61,571 nucleotides of DNA from Oscillospiraceae bacterium. Its GTDB lineage: Bacteria; Bacillota; Clostridia; UBA1381; UMGS1253. The first letter of the stretch is position 1. The number at the start of each line of letters is the position of its first letter. Location: positions 1-61,571 of the forward strand of contig SVKA01000007.1 of assembly GCA_015068725.1 (NCBI GenBank), read 5' to 3'. The position numbers and the translations under genes are program-made. Shown in pieces: positions 18,450 through 26,798 of the stretch. The notes below the pieces were generated by a model. The model was not told where the DNA came from and ran no database searches. It saw nothing but the letters and a program-made list of their open reading frames with translations.

Positions 18450-18812
18450 ATGCAGATAAAATATATCAATACGTCAAGATCGCTTGTTGTAAGTATTGAC
18501 GGTGAAATTGACCATCACAGCGCCGCTGATTATCGCAAAGCTATTGACGATGAATTTTTAAAAACAAAGGCGGTGAATATAATATTCGATTTTTCAAAGC
18601 TTAATTTTATGGATAGCTCGGGAATTGGACTTATTATGGGACGTTATAAGCTTATATCACCTGTCAAAGGACGTGTGATTTTGGCTGGAGTATCGCCACA
18701 GCTTGATAGGCTTATAAGCATATCGGGAATATATAAAATAGCAGATTGGGCGAAAAATATAAATGAAGCCCTTGCAAAACTTCAGGAAAGCGAGGTTGTG
18801 AAAAATGGATAA
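18450..18812 (+). CDS. spoIIAA: Anti-anti-sigma factor SpoIIAA
   Basis: STAS-domain protein that frees sigma-F from SpoIIAB when dephosphorylated by SpoIIE. The 120 residues include [15 protein letters not shown] near the N-terminus and [15 protein letters not shown], where Ser56 corresponds to the Ser58 phosphorylated by SpoIIAB in Bacillus. A GAGGAGGG site precedes the ATG. First gene of the three-gene spoIIA operon, overlapping spoIIAB by 8 nt. Confidence 0.95.
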   Translation: MQIKYINTSRSLVVSIDGEIDHHSAADYRKAIDDEFLKTKAVNIIFDFSKLNFMDSSGIGLIMGRYKLISPVKGRVILAGVSPQLDRLISISGIYKIADWAKNINEALAKLQESEVVKNG

Positions 18813-19230
18813 TTATATGAAGCTTGAATTTGATGCAAACTCTTCAAATGAGTCGTTTGCGCGCGTAAGTATAGCTGCATTCGTGGTAAGACTTGACCCC
18901 ACGCTTGAGGAAATAAGCGATATAAAGACGGCTCTTTCCGAAGCAGTTACAAATGCGATAATTCACGGATATGAGAATATAGCAGATGGAATTGTGTGGG
19001 TTGAGTGCAGAATAAAGGATGACACAGTTGAAATTAAGGTGTCTGATAAGGGCAGAGGAATTGAAAATGTAGAAAAGGCGATGGAGCCTCTTTATACGAG
19101 CCATCCCGAAATGGAGCGCTCGGGTATGGGCTTTACAGTTATGGAAACCTTTATGGATTCGGTCGAAGTAAACAGCAAGCTTGGAGAGGGAACAAGGGTA
19201 AAAATGGTTAAAACAATTCGCCAAAAATAA
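18805..19230 (+). CDS. spoIIAB: Anti-sigma F factor / serine kinase SpoIIAB
   Basis: GHKL-type kinase that binds sigma-F and also phosphorylates SpoIIAA. The 141 residues show the N box [15 protein letters not shown]1 [11 protein letters not shown] and G2 [10 protein letters not shown] needed for ATP binding. The start overlaps spoIIAA by 8 nt, consistent with tight stoichiometric coupling. The partner phosphatase gene spoIIE lies about 35 kb away at 54.4-56.8 kb in this window. Confidence 0.95.
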   Translation: MDNYMKLEFDANSSNESFARVSIAAFVVRLDPTLEEISDIKTALSEAVTNAIIHGYENIADGIVWVECRIKDDTVEIKVSDKGRGIENVEKAMEPLYTSHPEMERSGMGFTVMETFMDSVEVNSKLGEGTRVKMVKTIRQK

Positions 19231-19279
19231 TTTTACATATCGCAGTTAAAGACATATTAAATCAGAGCGAGGTGAAGTT

Positions 19280-20005
19280 ATGGAGGGCGAAAAATGGGAG
19301 CAGAAAAATCTTCTTTTAAGAGCGAGAGATGGCGATGAAGAAGCAGTAAAGCTATTGGTGCAAAACAATCTGGGGCTTGTGCACAGTGTAGTAAAAAAAT
19401 TTTCAAACAGTCTTTATGATAGCGAAGATTTGTTTCAGATAGGCTCGATGGGACTTTTAAAAGCAATAAGAAAATTTGATTTGTCATACGATGTAAGGTT
19501 TTCGACATACGCAGTTCCTATGATAATCGGCGAAATCAAACGTTTTTTACGAGATGACGGACCTGTAAAGGTGAGCCGCAGTGCAAAAGAGCTTGCAATC
19601 AAAGCTCGCACCGTTTCGGAAATGATACAAAAGCAAACGGGAGTAGAGCCATCTGTAAATGAGCTTGCGTCAATACTTGGACAAAGCGGTGAAAATATAG
19701 CATATGCACTTGAAGCGTCTGCTGTGCCCGAATCGCTTTATGTTACTGCGAGCGAGCAAAATACAAATTCGTTAATTGATAAAATGCCCTCAAAAAGCAT
19801 GGGGGAAACAGAAATCGTAGATAAAATCGCATTAAGAGAGATGATATATCAGCTCAAAGCACGTGAAAGACAGATAATAGTTTTCAGATATTTTAAAGAC
19901 AAAACTCAAAGCGAGGTAGCACAAATGCTTGGTATAAGTCAGGTGCAGGTATCACGTCTTGAAAAGAAAATTCTTTGTCAGCTCAAAGAAAAAATGAGCG
20001 TTTAG
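19280..20005 (+). CDS. sigF: RNA polymerase sporulation sigma factor F
   Basis: First forespore-specific sigma factor. The 241 residues have region 2 (NNLGLVHSVVKKF, YDSEDLFQIGSMGLLKAIRKFD, VRFSTYAVPMIIGEIKRFLRDDG), region 3 (VSRSAKELAIKARTV) and region 4 with the C-terminal helix-turn-helix (QSEVAQMLGISQVQVSRLEKK). The order spoIIAA-spoIIAB-sigF is universal in spore formers and separates it from sigG. GAGGTG lies 7 nt before the ATG. Confidence 0.95.
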   Translation: MEGEKWEQKNLLLRARDGDEEAVKLLVQNNLGLVHSVVKKFSNSLYDSEDLFQIGSMGLLKAIRKFDLSYDVRFSTYAVPMIIGEIKRFLRDDGPVKVSRSAKELAIKARTVSEMIQKQTGVEPSVNELASILGQSGENIAYALEASAVPESLYVTASEQNTNSLIDKMPSKSMGETEIVDKIALREMIYQLKARERQIIVFRYFKDKTQSEVAQMLGISQVQVSRLEKKILCQLKEKMSV

Positions 20006-20039
20006 TACGCAAAAGTAATATTATATCAGTAAAAATGTA

Positions 20040-20068
20040 TTGACTATATTATAAGTTATTGATAAAAT
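20040..20068 (+). promoter_or_regulatory. Sigma-A-type promoter for phosphohexomutase gene
   Basis: TTGACT (20040-20045), 17 nt, TAAAAT (20063-20068). Confidence 0.8.
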
Positions 20069-20111
20069 ATTTATGAGAATAATATAAAATTGTAAAGGAA
20101 AATGATAGACT

Positions 20112-21845
20112 ATGAGAAAAACATCACAACAGTTATATGAGTATTGGATTGAAAATCCTAATCTTGACAAAGAGGTTAAAGAAGAGCTTTTATCTATTAA
20201 GGATTTGCAAAATGAGATTGAAGAACGCTTCTATCGTGATTTGGAGTTTGGCACGGGTGGTATGCGTGGAATAATCGGTGCGGGTACAAACCGCATGAAC
20301 ATATATACCGTAAGACGCGCTACGCAAGGACTTGCCGAGTATGTTCTTAAAAACGGAGTGGCAGATAGTGGCGTAGTTATAGGTTATGACACGCGTTATC
20401 TTAGCGACGTTTTTGCAAAAGAAACGGCGCGCGTGCTTGTTGCAAATGGTATCAAAGCATACCTTTTTGATGCTATTCACGCGACTCCCGAGGTATCGTT
20501 TGCAATTCGTTATTATAACGCAGCGGCAGGCGTTATGATTACCGCAAGCCACAATCCGAAGGAATACAATGGATACAAGGCTTATGGCCCTGATGGAGCA
20601 CAGTTTCCACCCGAGGCAAGTGATGCCATTGTTGAGGTTGTAAACAAGTGTGATATCTTTGAAGATGTAAAAATTATCACAGACAGCGAGCTTGAAGCTT
20701 CGGATTTGTTTGAGCTTATCGGCAAAGAGGTCGATGAAAAGTTTATTGATACGGTGCTTAATCAGGCAGTAAACCCCGATATTTTAAAAGAGGTTGGCGA
20801 TGATTTTAAAATTGTGTATACGCCGCTTCACGGTACGGGACTGCGTCCTGTTTTAGCGGTGCTTGAACGTATCGGTATGAAAAACGTTATTGTAGAGCCT
20901 AATCAGGCTGTGCCGGATTCAAATTTTTCGACTGTAAAATCACCAAATCCGGAAGAAAAAGATGCTTTTACGGATGCTATTGAGCTTGCAAAGAAGAATA
21001 ACGCATCAATTATTATCGGCACAGATCCCGACGCTGACAGAGTGGGTGTTGTTGTGCGTGATAGCGAGGGTGAATACCGTGTGCTGACAGGAAATCAGAC
21101 GGGAGCGCTGCTTTGTGAGTATATTCTTTCTGCAAAAAAGGCTAAAAATGCCCTTAAACCTAATTCCACAATTGTAAAAACAATCGTTACCTCCGATATG
21201 GGCAAAGCGATTGCGAAAAATTATGGAGTACAGATGGTTGAGGTGCTTACAGGCTTTAAATATATTGCTGAAAAAATTGCCGAGTTTGAAAAAACAGGCT
21301 CTAATGTGTATGAATTTGGTTTTGAGGAAAGCTATGGTTATTTGCCCGGAACGTATGCGCGCGACAAAGACTCTGTTGCATCTGTAATGCTCATTGTCGA
21401 GATGGCAGCGACGTATCGCGCAAAAAATATGACACTTTACGATGGTCTTATGGAGCTGTTTGAACGCTATGGATATCACGAGGAAAAGACGGTTTCGGTT
21501 GTTATGCCCGGAAAAGATGGTATGAAGCAAATATCCGATACCATGAAAAAAATCCGTGAAAATGTGCCGAGCGAGCTTGGCGGCATCAAAATAAAGCAAA
21601 CACAGGATTATCTTTCGGGAGAGTATTATAATGATGACGGCAGTAAAGGCAGCGTTGGTGATTTCCCGAAGAGTAATGTATTAAAATTTTGCCTTGCAGA
21701 TGATAAAACGTTTGTTGTGGTGCGTCCGTCGGGAACAGAGCCAAAAATAAAGCTTTATATATGTACCGCTGCAAGCACTCCAGAAGAAGCACACAGTCAG
21801 ATTAATTATATGACGGGTGCAGTAAGAGGATATTTAGGCATATAA
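20112..21845 (+). CDS. Phosphoglucomutase / phosphomannomutase (alpha-D-phosphohexomutase, PgcA type)
   Basis: Interconverts hexose 1- and 6-phosphates through a phosphoserine, linking glycolysis to UDP-sugar and envelope polymer synthesis. The 577 residues hold the phosphoserine loop TASHNPKEYNGYKAYG, the metal loop GTDPDADRVGV, the sugar loop GFEESYGYLPG and the phosphate-binding RPSGTEPKIK. The length and the extended GTYARDKDSV segment match the long Firmicute PgcA form rather than the 450-residue GlmM form. Single gene with its own promoter and terminator. Confidence 0.93.
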   Translation: MRKTSQQLYEYWIENPNLDKEVKEELLSIKDLQNEIEERFYRDLEFGTGGMRGIIGAGTNRMNIYTVRRATQGLAEYVLKNGVADSGVVIGYDTRYLSDVFAKETARVLVANGIKAYLFDAIHATPEVSFAIRYYNAAAGVMITASHNPKEYNGYKAYGPDGAQFPPEASDAIVEVVNKCDIFEDVKIITDSELEASDLFELIGKEVDEKFIDTVLNQAVNPDILKEVGDDFKIVYTPLHGTGLRPVLAVLERIGMKNVIVEPNQAVPDSNFSTVKSPNPEEKDAFTDAIELAKKNNASIIIGTDPDADRVGVVVRDSEGEYRVLTGNQTGALLCEYILSAKKAKNALKPNSTIVKTIVTSDMGKAIAKNYGVQMVEVLTGFKYIAEKIAEFEKTGSNVYEFGFEESYGYLPGTYARDKDSVASVMLIVEMAATYRAKNMTLYDGLMELFERYGYHEEKTVSVVMPGKDGMKQISDTMKKIRENVPSELGGIKIKQTQDYLSGEYYNDDGSKGSVGDFPKSNVLKFCLADDKTFVVVRPSGTEPKIKLYICTAASTPEEAHSQINYMTGAVRGYLGI

Positions 21846-21860
21846 TAAAGAGAAGTTGAT

Positions 21861-21897
21861 AAAAGAAAATCGCCGCTGTTTAGCGGCGATTTTTTTG
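21861..21897 (+). terminator. Terminator after phosphohexomutase; first copy of a 33-nt repeat
   Basis: A 12-bp stem AAAATCGCCGCT / AGCGGCGATTTT with GTTT loop and a T run. Bases 21861-21893 recur exactly at 26286-26318 on the far side of the DeoR cassette. Confidence 0.92.
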
Positions 21898-21963
21898 TAT
21901 ACAAAAAGAGCGCAGAAATCGCAAAGATTGCTATGCTATATGAAATTTTATCGGTGTTTTTAG

Positions 21964-22701
21964 TTATACTATAGAAACATTATTGTGATTAAGACCATTA
22001 GGTAGTTGTGCATCTGTAACAACTACATCAACTTCATTAACCGAACATAATGTAAACGGATATGTATTCCCAAATTTTGAACTGTCAATTAAAAGACATG
22101 TTTTTCTTGAGTTTTCCATCATAGCTTCCATTACGTCATCATCTGTGGAAGAAGTAGTCAGTATGCCGTTTTCTGACAACCCTCTGACAGAGAAAAACAT
22201 AAGATCGGCATTTATTTTTTTTATCATTTTTCTTGCATATTCTCCAACATAAGAATTTGAATGGTGCAAAAGTCTTCCACCTGTGGAAAAAACTTCAATA
22301 TCCGTCGCAGAAAGCCTATATGGGATTTCCAATGAATTAGTAATAATCATCAGGCCCTTATGATTTTGCAAATATGGCAACAGATGTTCAACCGTAGTTG
22401 ATTCTGCTAAAAAAATCGTCATATTATCTTCGATAAGAGCGGATGCGCAGGCGGCAATCTTTTCTTTAACCCGATAATTTTCTTCTGCTCTGACTTTGGT
22501 TGGAACCCATGATGAATATTTCTCTAAAAACACTGCGCCACCAAACGTCTTTTTTATTTTCATCTTTTTGCTCAGTTCATTTAAATCGCGTCGAATAGTA
22601 GTTTCACTAAAAAAAAGCTCATTTGCGAGATATGATACAGAGCAGCTTTTTTTCTCTTTGAGAATCTCAAGTATTTTTTCCTGTCGTTCAATATTATACA
22701 T
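21964..22701 (-). CDS. DeoR family transcriptional repressor
   Basis: A 245-residue sugar-phosphate-responsive regulator. The N-terminal helix-turn-helix (RQEKILEILKEKKSCSVSYL, FSETTIRRDLNELSKK) is followed by a DeoR C-terminal sensor fold related to ribose 5-phosphate isomerase (ITNSLEIPYRL, STGGRL, then LIDSSKFGN with the conserved Asp and Lys). The ATG at 22701 starts the family sequence YNIERQEKI and is preceded by AAGGAAGG; a longer in-frame version to 22794 would run through the promoter. It is divergent from the FAD oxidoreductase-aldolase-SDR operon and most likely represses it. Confidence 0.9.
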   Translation of the reverse strand: MYNIERQEKILEILKEKKSCSVSYLANELFFSETTIRRDLNELSKKMKIKKTFGGAVFLEKYSSWVPTKVRAEENYRVKEKIAACASALIEDNMTIFLAESTTVEHLLPYLQNHKGLMIITNSLEIPYRLSATDIEVFSTGGRLLHHSNSYVGEYARKMIKKINADLMFFSVRGLSENGILTTSSTDDDVMEAMMENSRKTCLLIDSSKFGNTYPFTLCSVNEVDVVVTDAQLPNGLNHNNVSIV

Positions 22702-22722
22702 ACACACCTTCCTTTTTGCGCA

Positions 22723-22786
22723 AATATGCTTGAATATGCTTAAATTATACATATAAAATGATGTTTTGTCAATAAAACGAGCATAT
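22723..22786. promoter_or_regulatory. Candidate DeoR operator sites between divergent promoters
   Basis: AATATGCTT occurs twice in direct repeat with a 10-bp period (22723-22731 and 22733-22741), and AGCATAT, its inverted core, lies at 22780-22786. The direct pair covers the start region of deoR transcription; the inverted copy abuts the -35 of the cassette promoter, so one regulator could cover both. Confidence 0.55.
22744..22772 (-). promoter_or_regulatory. Consensus sigma-A promoter of deoR
   Basis: On the minus strand TTGACA (22767-22772) and TATAAT (22744-22749) are 17 nt apart: a perfect consensus. Confidence 0.88.
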
Positions 22787-22787
22787 A

Positions 22788-22816
22788 TTGACATTGAAAT
22801 ATGACAGTAATATGAT
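22788..22816 (+). promoter_or_regulatory. Sigma-A promoter of the FAD oxidoreductase operon
   Basis: TTGACA (22788-22793), 17 nt, TATGAT (22811-22816), 33 nt before the start codon. Confidence 0.88.
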
Positions 22817-22848
22817 AAAAGTACAAAATAATGAAAGGAAAATGTTTT

Positions 22849-24705
22849 ATGAAAAGAATGTTAGAACGCTATGCTGAAGCAAACTATGATTTTATTGTTG
22901 TTGGTGGTGGTATGGCAGGCGTGTGTGCAGCTATAGAGGCAGCGCGCGGTGGTGCGAAAACGGCACTTATTCATTCGCGCCCCGTACTCGGAGGTAATGC
23001 TTCAAGCGAGGTAAGGATACATATTTCAGGTGCAGACCACAGCCTTACACAGCCGGATTACGCCGAGAGCGGACTTTTATATGAACTCATGCTTGAAAAC
23101 AAAGCGAGAAATGAAAATTTCAGTTATTCAATATGGGATATGATTTTGTTTGAAGCTGTTAAAAAGCAGGAAAATCTTACCGTTTATTATAATACTGTTA
23201 TGTATGATTGTGAAACAGAGAATGATCTAATTACTGCTATTTACTGTGTTCAGGAAACAACTGAAATGCGATATAAATTTACCGCACCGCTTTTTTCCGA
23301 CTGTACCGGTCACGGAACACTTGGGTATTTTGCGGGAGCAGAGTTTCGTCAGGGAAGCGAATCAAAGGCGGAAACCGGTGAAGAACATGCCCCTGAGACG
23401 GCAAATAATGAAAGAATGGGCAACTCAATTCATTTTAAAGCGCGTGATATGGGCCGCCCTGTGAAATTTACCCCTCCATATTTTGCGAAAAAATTCACCG
23501 AACATGATTTAAGATTTCGTATGCATTGTGCAAATCAGGAAGTTGATTTTTCTTCGGCAAAAGACCCCGAAAGATGCAAGGCAACAGGTGGAGTTTCTGC
23601 AAAAGGTATTGACTATGGTTATTTCTGGATTGAACTTATGGGTGATAAGGACGATATTATAACCGATTACGAAAACATTCGCGACGATTTGGTTGCAAGC
23701 CTTTACGGAGTATGGGATCATATCAAAAACGGCGGAGACCATGGAGCAGATAATTATGCGCTGGAATGGGTTGGAATGCTTCCCGGAACGAGAGAATCAA
23801 GAAGACTTATGGGTGACTATATTTTAACTGAAAAAGATATTTTAGAAAATCGTATATTTGAAGATGCAATATGTTATGGCGGTTGGTGCATTGACCTTCA
23901 TGTTGCTCACGGTTTGGAAGATTTAGATAAACTTCCTTCGGGTGATTGCTATTTCTTTGATGGGGTTTACACCATACCATATCGTTCTTATTATTCAAAA
24001 AATATCAAAAATATGTTTATGGCAGGAAGAAATATCAGCGCAACAAAGCTTGCAATGTGCAGTACGCGTATACTGGGATGCTGTGCTATCGGTGGCCAAG
24101 CGGTAGGTGCGGCGGCGGCTCTTTGCACAAAGTACAAGTTAAATCCAAAGGAGCTTGCATCACATATAAAAGAACTTCAACAAATAATTCTTAAAAATGA
24201 TGGTTTTCTTCCCGGGTTTAAAAATGAAGACGAAAATGATATTGCACGAAAAGCAACATTTTTTGCATCTTCTTATAAAAAAGAGTGTGAACCGGAAAAA
24301 GTTATTGATGGCATTTCAAGACGTTTAGGTGCAGATACGCATGGTTGGGTTTCTGATGGAATTTCAAAAAATGGCGAGGCTCTTACAATGAGTTTTGACA
24401 AACCTGTAGAAATTTCAGAGTTAAGATATACTTTTGATTCTGACTTTCGCTATCCAATCCGTGTTACTATGGCGCCGAACAGGCAAAAGCAACAACGTTT
24501 AGGCGTGCCGGAGGAAATTGTCAAGGATTACGAAATCATAATGAAATTAAACGAAGAAGTAGTTCGTACAATTAAAGTGGAAGACAATCATCAAAGGCAT
24601 AATATACATAAGTTTGAAAAAACAATATGTGATAGCGTTGAGCTTAGGGTTAAAGAAACTCATGGTGAAAATGAAATAACAGTTTTTGAAGTCAGAGCAT
24701 ACTAA
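22849..24705 (+). CDS. FAD-dependent oxidoreductase (FAD_oxidored family) with C-terminal discoidin-like domain
   Basis: A cytoplasmic flavoenzyme of about 618 residues with no signal peptide. The Rossmann motif FIVVGGGMAGVCAAIEAARG lies at residues about 14-33, followed by LGGNASSEVRIHISG; a second FAD contact is in FMAGRNISATKLAMCSTR and GGQAVGAAAALC. Residues about 470-618 look like an F5/8 type C (discoidin) fold: ASSYKKECEPEKVIDG, WVSDG, LTMSFDKPVEISELRYTF. Enzymes of this family oxidise sugars or related polyols in catabolic clusters, but the substrate here is unknown. ATG 22849 is chosen, 9 nt after GAAAGGA. First gene of the DeoR-controlled operon. Confidence 0.85.
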   Translation: MKRMLERYAEANYDFIVVGGGMAGVCAAIEAARGGAKTALIHSRPVLGGNASSEVRIHISGADHSLTQPDYAESGLLYELMLENKARNENFSYSIWDMILFEAVKKQENLTVYYNTVMYDCETENDLITAIYCVQETTEMRYKFTAPLFSDCTGHGTLGYFAGAEFRQGSESKAETGEEHAPETANNERMGNSIHFKARDMGRPVKFTPPYFAKKFTEHDLRFRMHCANQEVDFSSAKDPERCKATGGVSAKGIDYGYFWIELMGDKDDIITDYENIRDDLVASLYGVWDHIKNGGDHGADNYALEWVGMLPGTRESRRLMGDYILTEKDILENRIFEDAICYGGWCIDLHVAHGLEDLDKLPSGDCYFFDGVYTIPYRSYYSKNIKNMFMAGRNISATKLAMCSTRILGCCAIGGQAVGAAAALCTKYKLNPKELASHIKELQQIILKNDGFLPGFKNEDENDIARKATFFASSYKKECEPEKVIDGISRRLGADTHGWVSDGISKNGEALTMSFDKPVEISELRYTFDSDFRYPIRVTMAPNRQKQQRLGVPEEIVKDYEIIMKLNEEVVRTIKVEDNHQRHNIHKFEKTICDSVELRVKETHGENEITVFEVRAY

Positions 24706-24721
24706 GAAGGGAATGTTATAC

Positions 24722-25393
24722 ATGGAATTTTTACTTGATACGGCAAATATCCAGCAAATAAAAAAATATAATGAAATCTACAAAGTGACCGGCGTTACAT
24801 CTAATCCCACTATTATTTCTCGAGAAAAAAGTGAATTTTTTCCTACACTTTATAAAATAAAAGAAATCATAGGCGATAAGCAGCTTCATGTTCAGGTAAC
24901 CGGAAGCATTTGCGAAGAAATGGTAAAAGAGGCTGAAACCATTGTAAAAAACATAGATAAAAAAGTTTATATCAAAGTGCCCACAAACGAAGAAGGCATT
25001 AAAACAATGAAAGTGTTAAAGGATAGTGGATACAATGTAACAGCTACCGCAATATATACGCCTCAGCAAGCAATAATGGCGGCAAGCGTTGGCGTTGATT
25101 ATGCCGCTCCGTACTTTAACCGTATGTGTAATAATAATTATAATGCACCTGAAGCGATAGCTCAAATGGCAAAAATGTATAAAATGTATAACAAATCCAC
25201 AAAACTGCTTGCCGCAAGTTTTAAAAACACTAATCAAATAATGCAGGCACTGCTTTCGGGAGCTGAAGCTATTACAGCGTCGCCGGAGCTTTATAGTATG
25301 ATGTTTGAAAGTCCTCTTATCACATCAGCAATTGAAAAATTTAGCGAGGACTGGGCAGAACTTTACGGAGATAAAAAAATTTATGAGCTTTAA
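24722..25393 (+). CDS. Fructose-6-phosphate aldolase-like / transaldolase-family enzyme
   Basis: A class I (Schiff-base) aldolase of the small transaldolase family, 223 residues, the length of Escherichia coli FsaA. EFLLDTANIQQI and VTSNPTIISRE begin the barrel; KVYIKVPTNEEG contains the Schiff-base Lys. The segment APYFNRM has Tyr where true transaldolases have Phe, a difference associated with aldolase rather than transaldolase activity, and VQVTGS keeps the FSA Gln. ATG 24722 matches the family start, about 10 nt after GAAGGG; ATG 24713 is too close. Likely cleaves or makes a ketose phosphate in the same pathway as its neighbours. Confidence 0.88.
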   Translation: MEFLLDTANIQQIKKYNEIYKVTGVTSNPTIISREKSEFFPTLYKIKEIIGDKQLHVQVTGSICEEMVKEAETIVKNIDKKVYIKVPTNEEGIKTMKVLKDSGYNVTATAIYTPQQAIMAASVGVDYAAPYFNRMCNNNYNAPEAIAQMAKMYKMYNKSTKLLAASFKNTNQIMQALLSGAEAITASPELYSMMFESPLITSAIEKFSEDWAELYGDKKIYEL

Positions 25394-25408
25394 CAAGGGG
25401 ATATTAAA

Positions 25409-26188
25409 ATGAGATTTGAAGGAAAAAAAGTAGTTGTAACAGGTGCAGCGAGTGGTATTGGTGAAGCGATTGCCATGGGTTTTGCCAAAGAGGGAGCCGA
25501 TGTTGCATTTATGGATATCAACAAAGAGGGTGCAGAAAAATGTGCATTTCTGGCAAACGAAAAATTCAAAACGGATTGTATTGGTTTGGGGATAGATGTT
25601 TCGGATAAGAAAAGTGTTAACGAAGCATTTGATACCGTTGAAAAAATTTATGGAGGTCTTGATGTTTTTGTAAATTGTGCGGGGATTTCAATTATAGTTC
25701 CGATGCTTGAATGCACAGAGGAGGTTTGGGATAAAACGATTGATATCAACCTCAAGGGAACGTTCCTTTGTATGCAAAGTGCTATCAAAATTATGGATAA
25801 GCAAAAATCCGGTTCAATCATATGTATGTCTTCTCAGTCAGGCAAAGTGGGCGGAAGTCAGTACCAGGCATATTGCGCGAGCAAATTTGGTGTTATCGGA
25901 ATTGTTCAGTCTGCTGCAATGGAATTTGCAAAAAGCGGAATAAAAATAAATGCGGTTTGTCCCGGCGTGGTTCTTACTCCTATGTGGGATAAACAGGTTA
26001 ACAGTTACGCTAAAAAGAGGAATATCAAACCCGAAGAGGTAATGCCTTACTTTGAATCAAAAATTCCAATGGGCAGAATAGGCACATTAGACGAGGTCGT
26101 TAATGTTACATTTTTCTTAGCAAGTAATGATTCCTCGTATTTGACCGGTCAGGCAATTAATGTGGCAGGCGGTCAGCTTATGCAATAA
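25409..26188 (+). CDS. Short-chain dehydrogenase/reductase (SDR, classical)
   Basis: NAD(P)-dependent oxidoreductase of 259 residues. The cofactor motif VVTGAASGIGEAI, structural CAGIS, catalytic Ser in MSSQSGKVGG, YQAYCASKFG with the YxxxK pair, and the NAVCPGVVLTPM loop are all present; YLTGQAINVAGGQ is the usual C-terminus. The Asp in FMDINKEG after beta-2 favours NAD. It is last in the operon, 15 nt after the aldolase. A sugar or polyol (phosphate) substrate is suggested by the company it keeps; nothing proves it. Confidence 0.92.
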   Translation: MRFEGKKVVVTGAASGIGEAIAMGFAKEGADVAFMDINKEGAEKCAFLANEKFKTDCIGLGIDVSDKKSVNEAFDTVEKIYGGLDVFVNCAGISIIVPMLECTEEVWDKTIDINLKGTFLCMQSAIKIMDKQKSGSIICMSSQSGKVGGSQYQAYCASKFGVIGIVQSAAMEFAKSGIKINAVCPGVVLTPMWDKQVNSYAKKRNIKPEEVMPYFESKIPMGRIGTLDEVVNVTFFLASNDSSYLTGQAINVAGGQLMQ

Positions 26189-26285
26189 AACACCTTCTCA
26201 TATTGGAGAAAGGCAAACTGACAACTTTTTCAATATATTATGTACTTGCAATGATGGAAAATTCAAGAAAAATGCGTTGTTTAGC

Positions 26286-26318
26286 AAAAGAAAATCGCCG
26301 CTGTTTAGCGGCGATTTT
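26286..26318 (+). repeat. Second copy of 33-nt terminator repeat, after the SDR gene
   Basis: Bases 26286-26318 equal 21861-21893 exactly (hairpin AAAATCGCCGCT / AGCGGCGATTTT plus AAAAG in front). Here the T tract is only TTTTCTT, so it is a weaker terminator. The two copies frame deoR and the three-gene operon. Confidence 0.85.
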
Positions 26319-26488
26319 CTTAAATAAGGGGGGTCGAAAAGGAATAAGGGGTAATATCCTTTTCGTTTGATAAAAAATGTATTTTGTGAGGTCATTATCA
26401 TTATGTCCGCTATAAAGAGGATATATACATAATATTAAAAAAATTTTTTCAAAGCTTATAAATAACGGCGACAAAGCGATAAATCGTA
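26319..26488. other. AT-rich intergenic stretch before tRNA-Arg
   Basis: Contains a hairpin CGAAAAGGA (26335-26343) / TCCTTTTCG (26357-26365) with a 13-nt loop and no T run. I see no gene. The gap from the SDR stop at 26188 also holds the second 33-nt repeat and a weak TTCTC/GAGAA stem near 26195. Confidence 0.5.
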
Positions 26489-26517
26489 TTGACTTTTTTT
26501 AGAAAATTTGTTATACT
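26489..26517 (+). promoter_or_regulatory. Promoter of tRNA-Arg
   Basis: TTGACT (26489-26494), 17 nt, TATACT (26512-26517); the predicted start is about 30 nt before the mature tRNA. Confidence 0.85.
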
Positions 26518-26552
26518 TTTTTTATTGTTAAGATGTTTATAAATAAATATAC

Positions 26553-26627
26553 GCCCTCTTAGTTAAATGGATATAACAAGCCCCTCCTAAGGGCTAGTTA
26601 CGTGTTCGATTCACGTAGAGGGTGCCA
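26553..26627 (+). tRNA. tRNA-Arg (anticodon CCT)
   Basis: Cloverleaf by eye: acceptor GCCCTCT (26553-26559) with AGAGGGT (G1-U72 wobble), D stem GTTA/TAAC, anticodon stem AGCCC/GGGCT, loop CTCCTAA with anticodon CCT at 26586-26588 (reads AGG), short variable loop, T stem ACGTG/CACGT with loop TTCGATT, discriminator G and encoded CCA. 75 nt in total. It is a single tRNA with its own promoter and terminator. Confidence 0.95.
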
Positions 26628-26629
26628 AA

Positions 26630-26659
26630 AGTTCCCCGTTTGTAAGGATGGGGAATTTT
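26630..26659 (+). terminator. Terminator after tRNA-Arg
   Basis: TTCCCC (26632-26637) pairs with GGGGAA (26650-26655), followed by TTTTAATT; a short but G-C-rich stem. Confidence 0.75.
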
Positions 26660-26738
26660 AATTATCAACACTTTTTTGGTCTGTGTAATAAAACGGAGCT
26701 TGATTTTTTAAGATAAAATAAAAAAATACGTTTTTATT

Positions 26739-26766
26739 TTGCAATTCATGATATCATAAATAATAT
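26739..26766 (+). promoter_or_regulatory. Candidate promoter for rnr
   Basis: TTGCAA (26739-26744), 16 nt, TAATAT (26761-26766), upstream of the TTG start. Confidence 0.5.
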
Positions 26767-26798
26767 ATACAAAGTATCAAAAAACGGAGGATACCTAT

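Noticed and set aside
26254-26370. 38-codon open frame through the second 33-nt repeat
   Set aside because: It reads through a terminator hairpin, has no convincing ribosome site and no similarity I can name.
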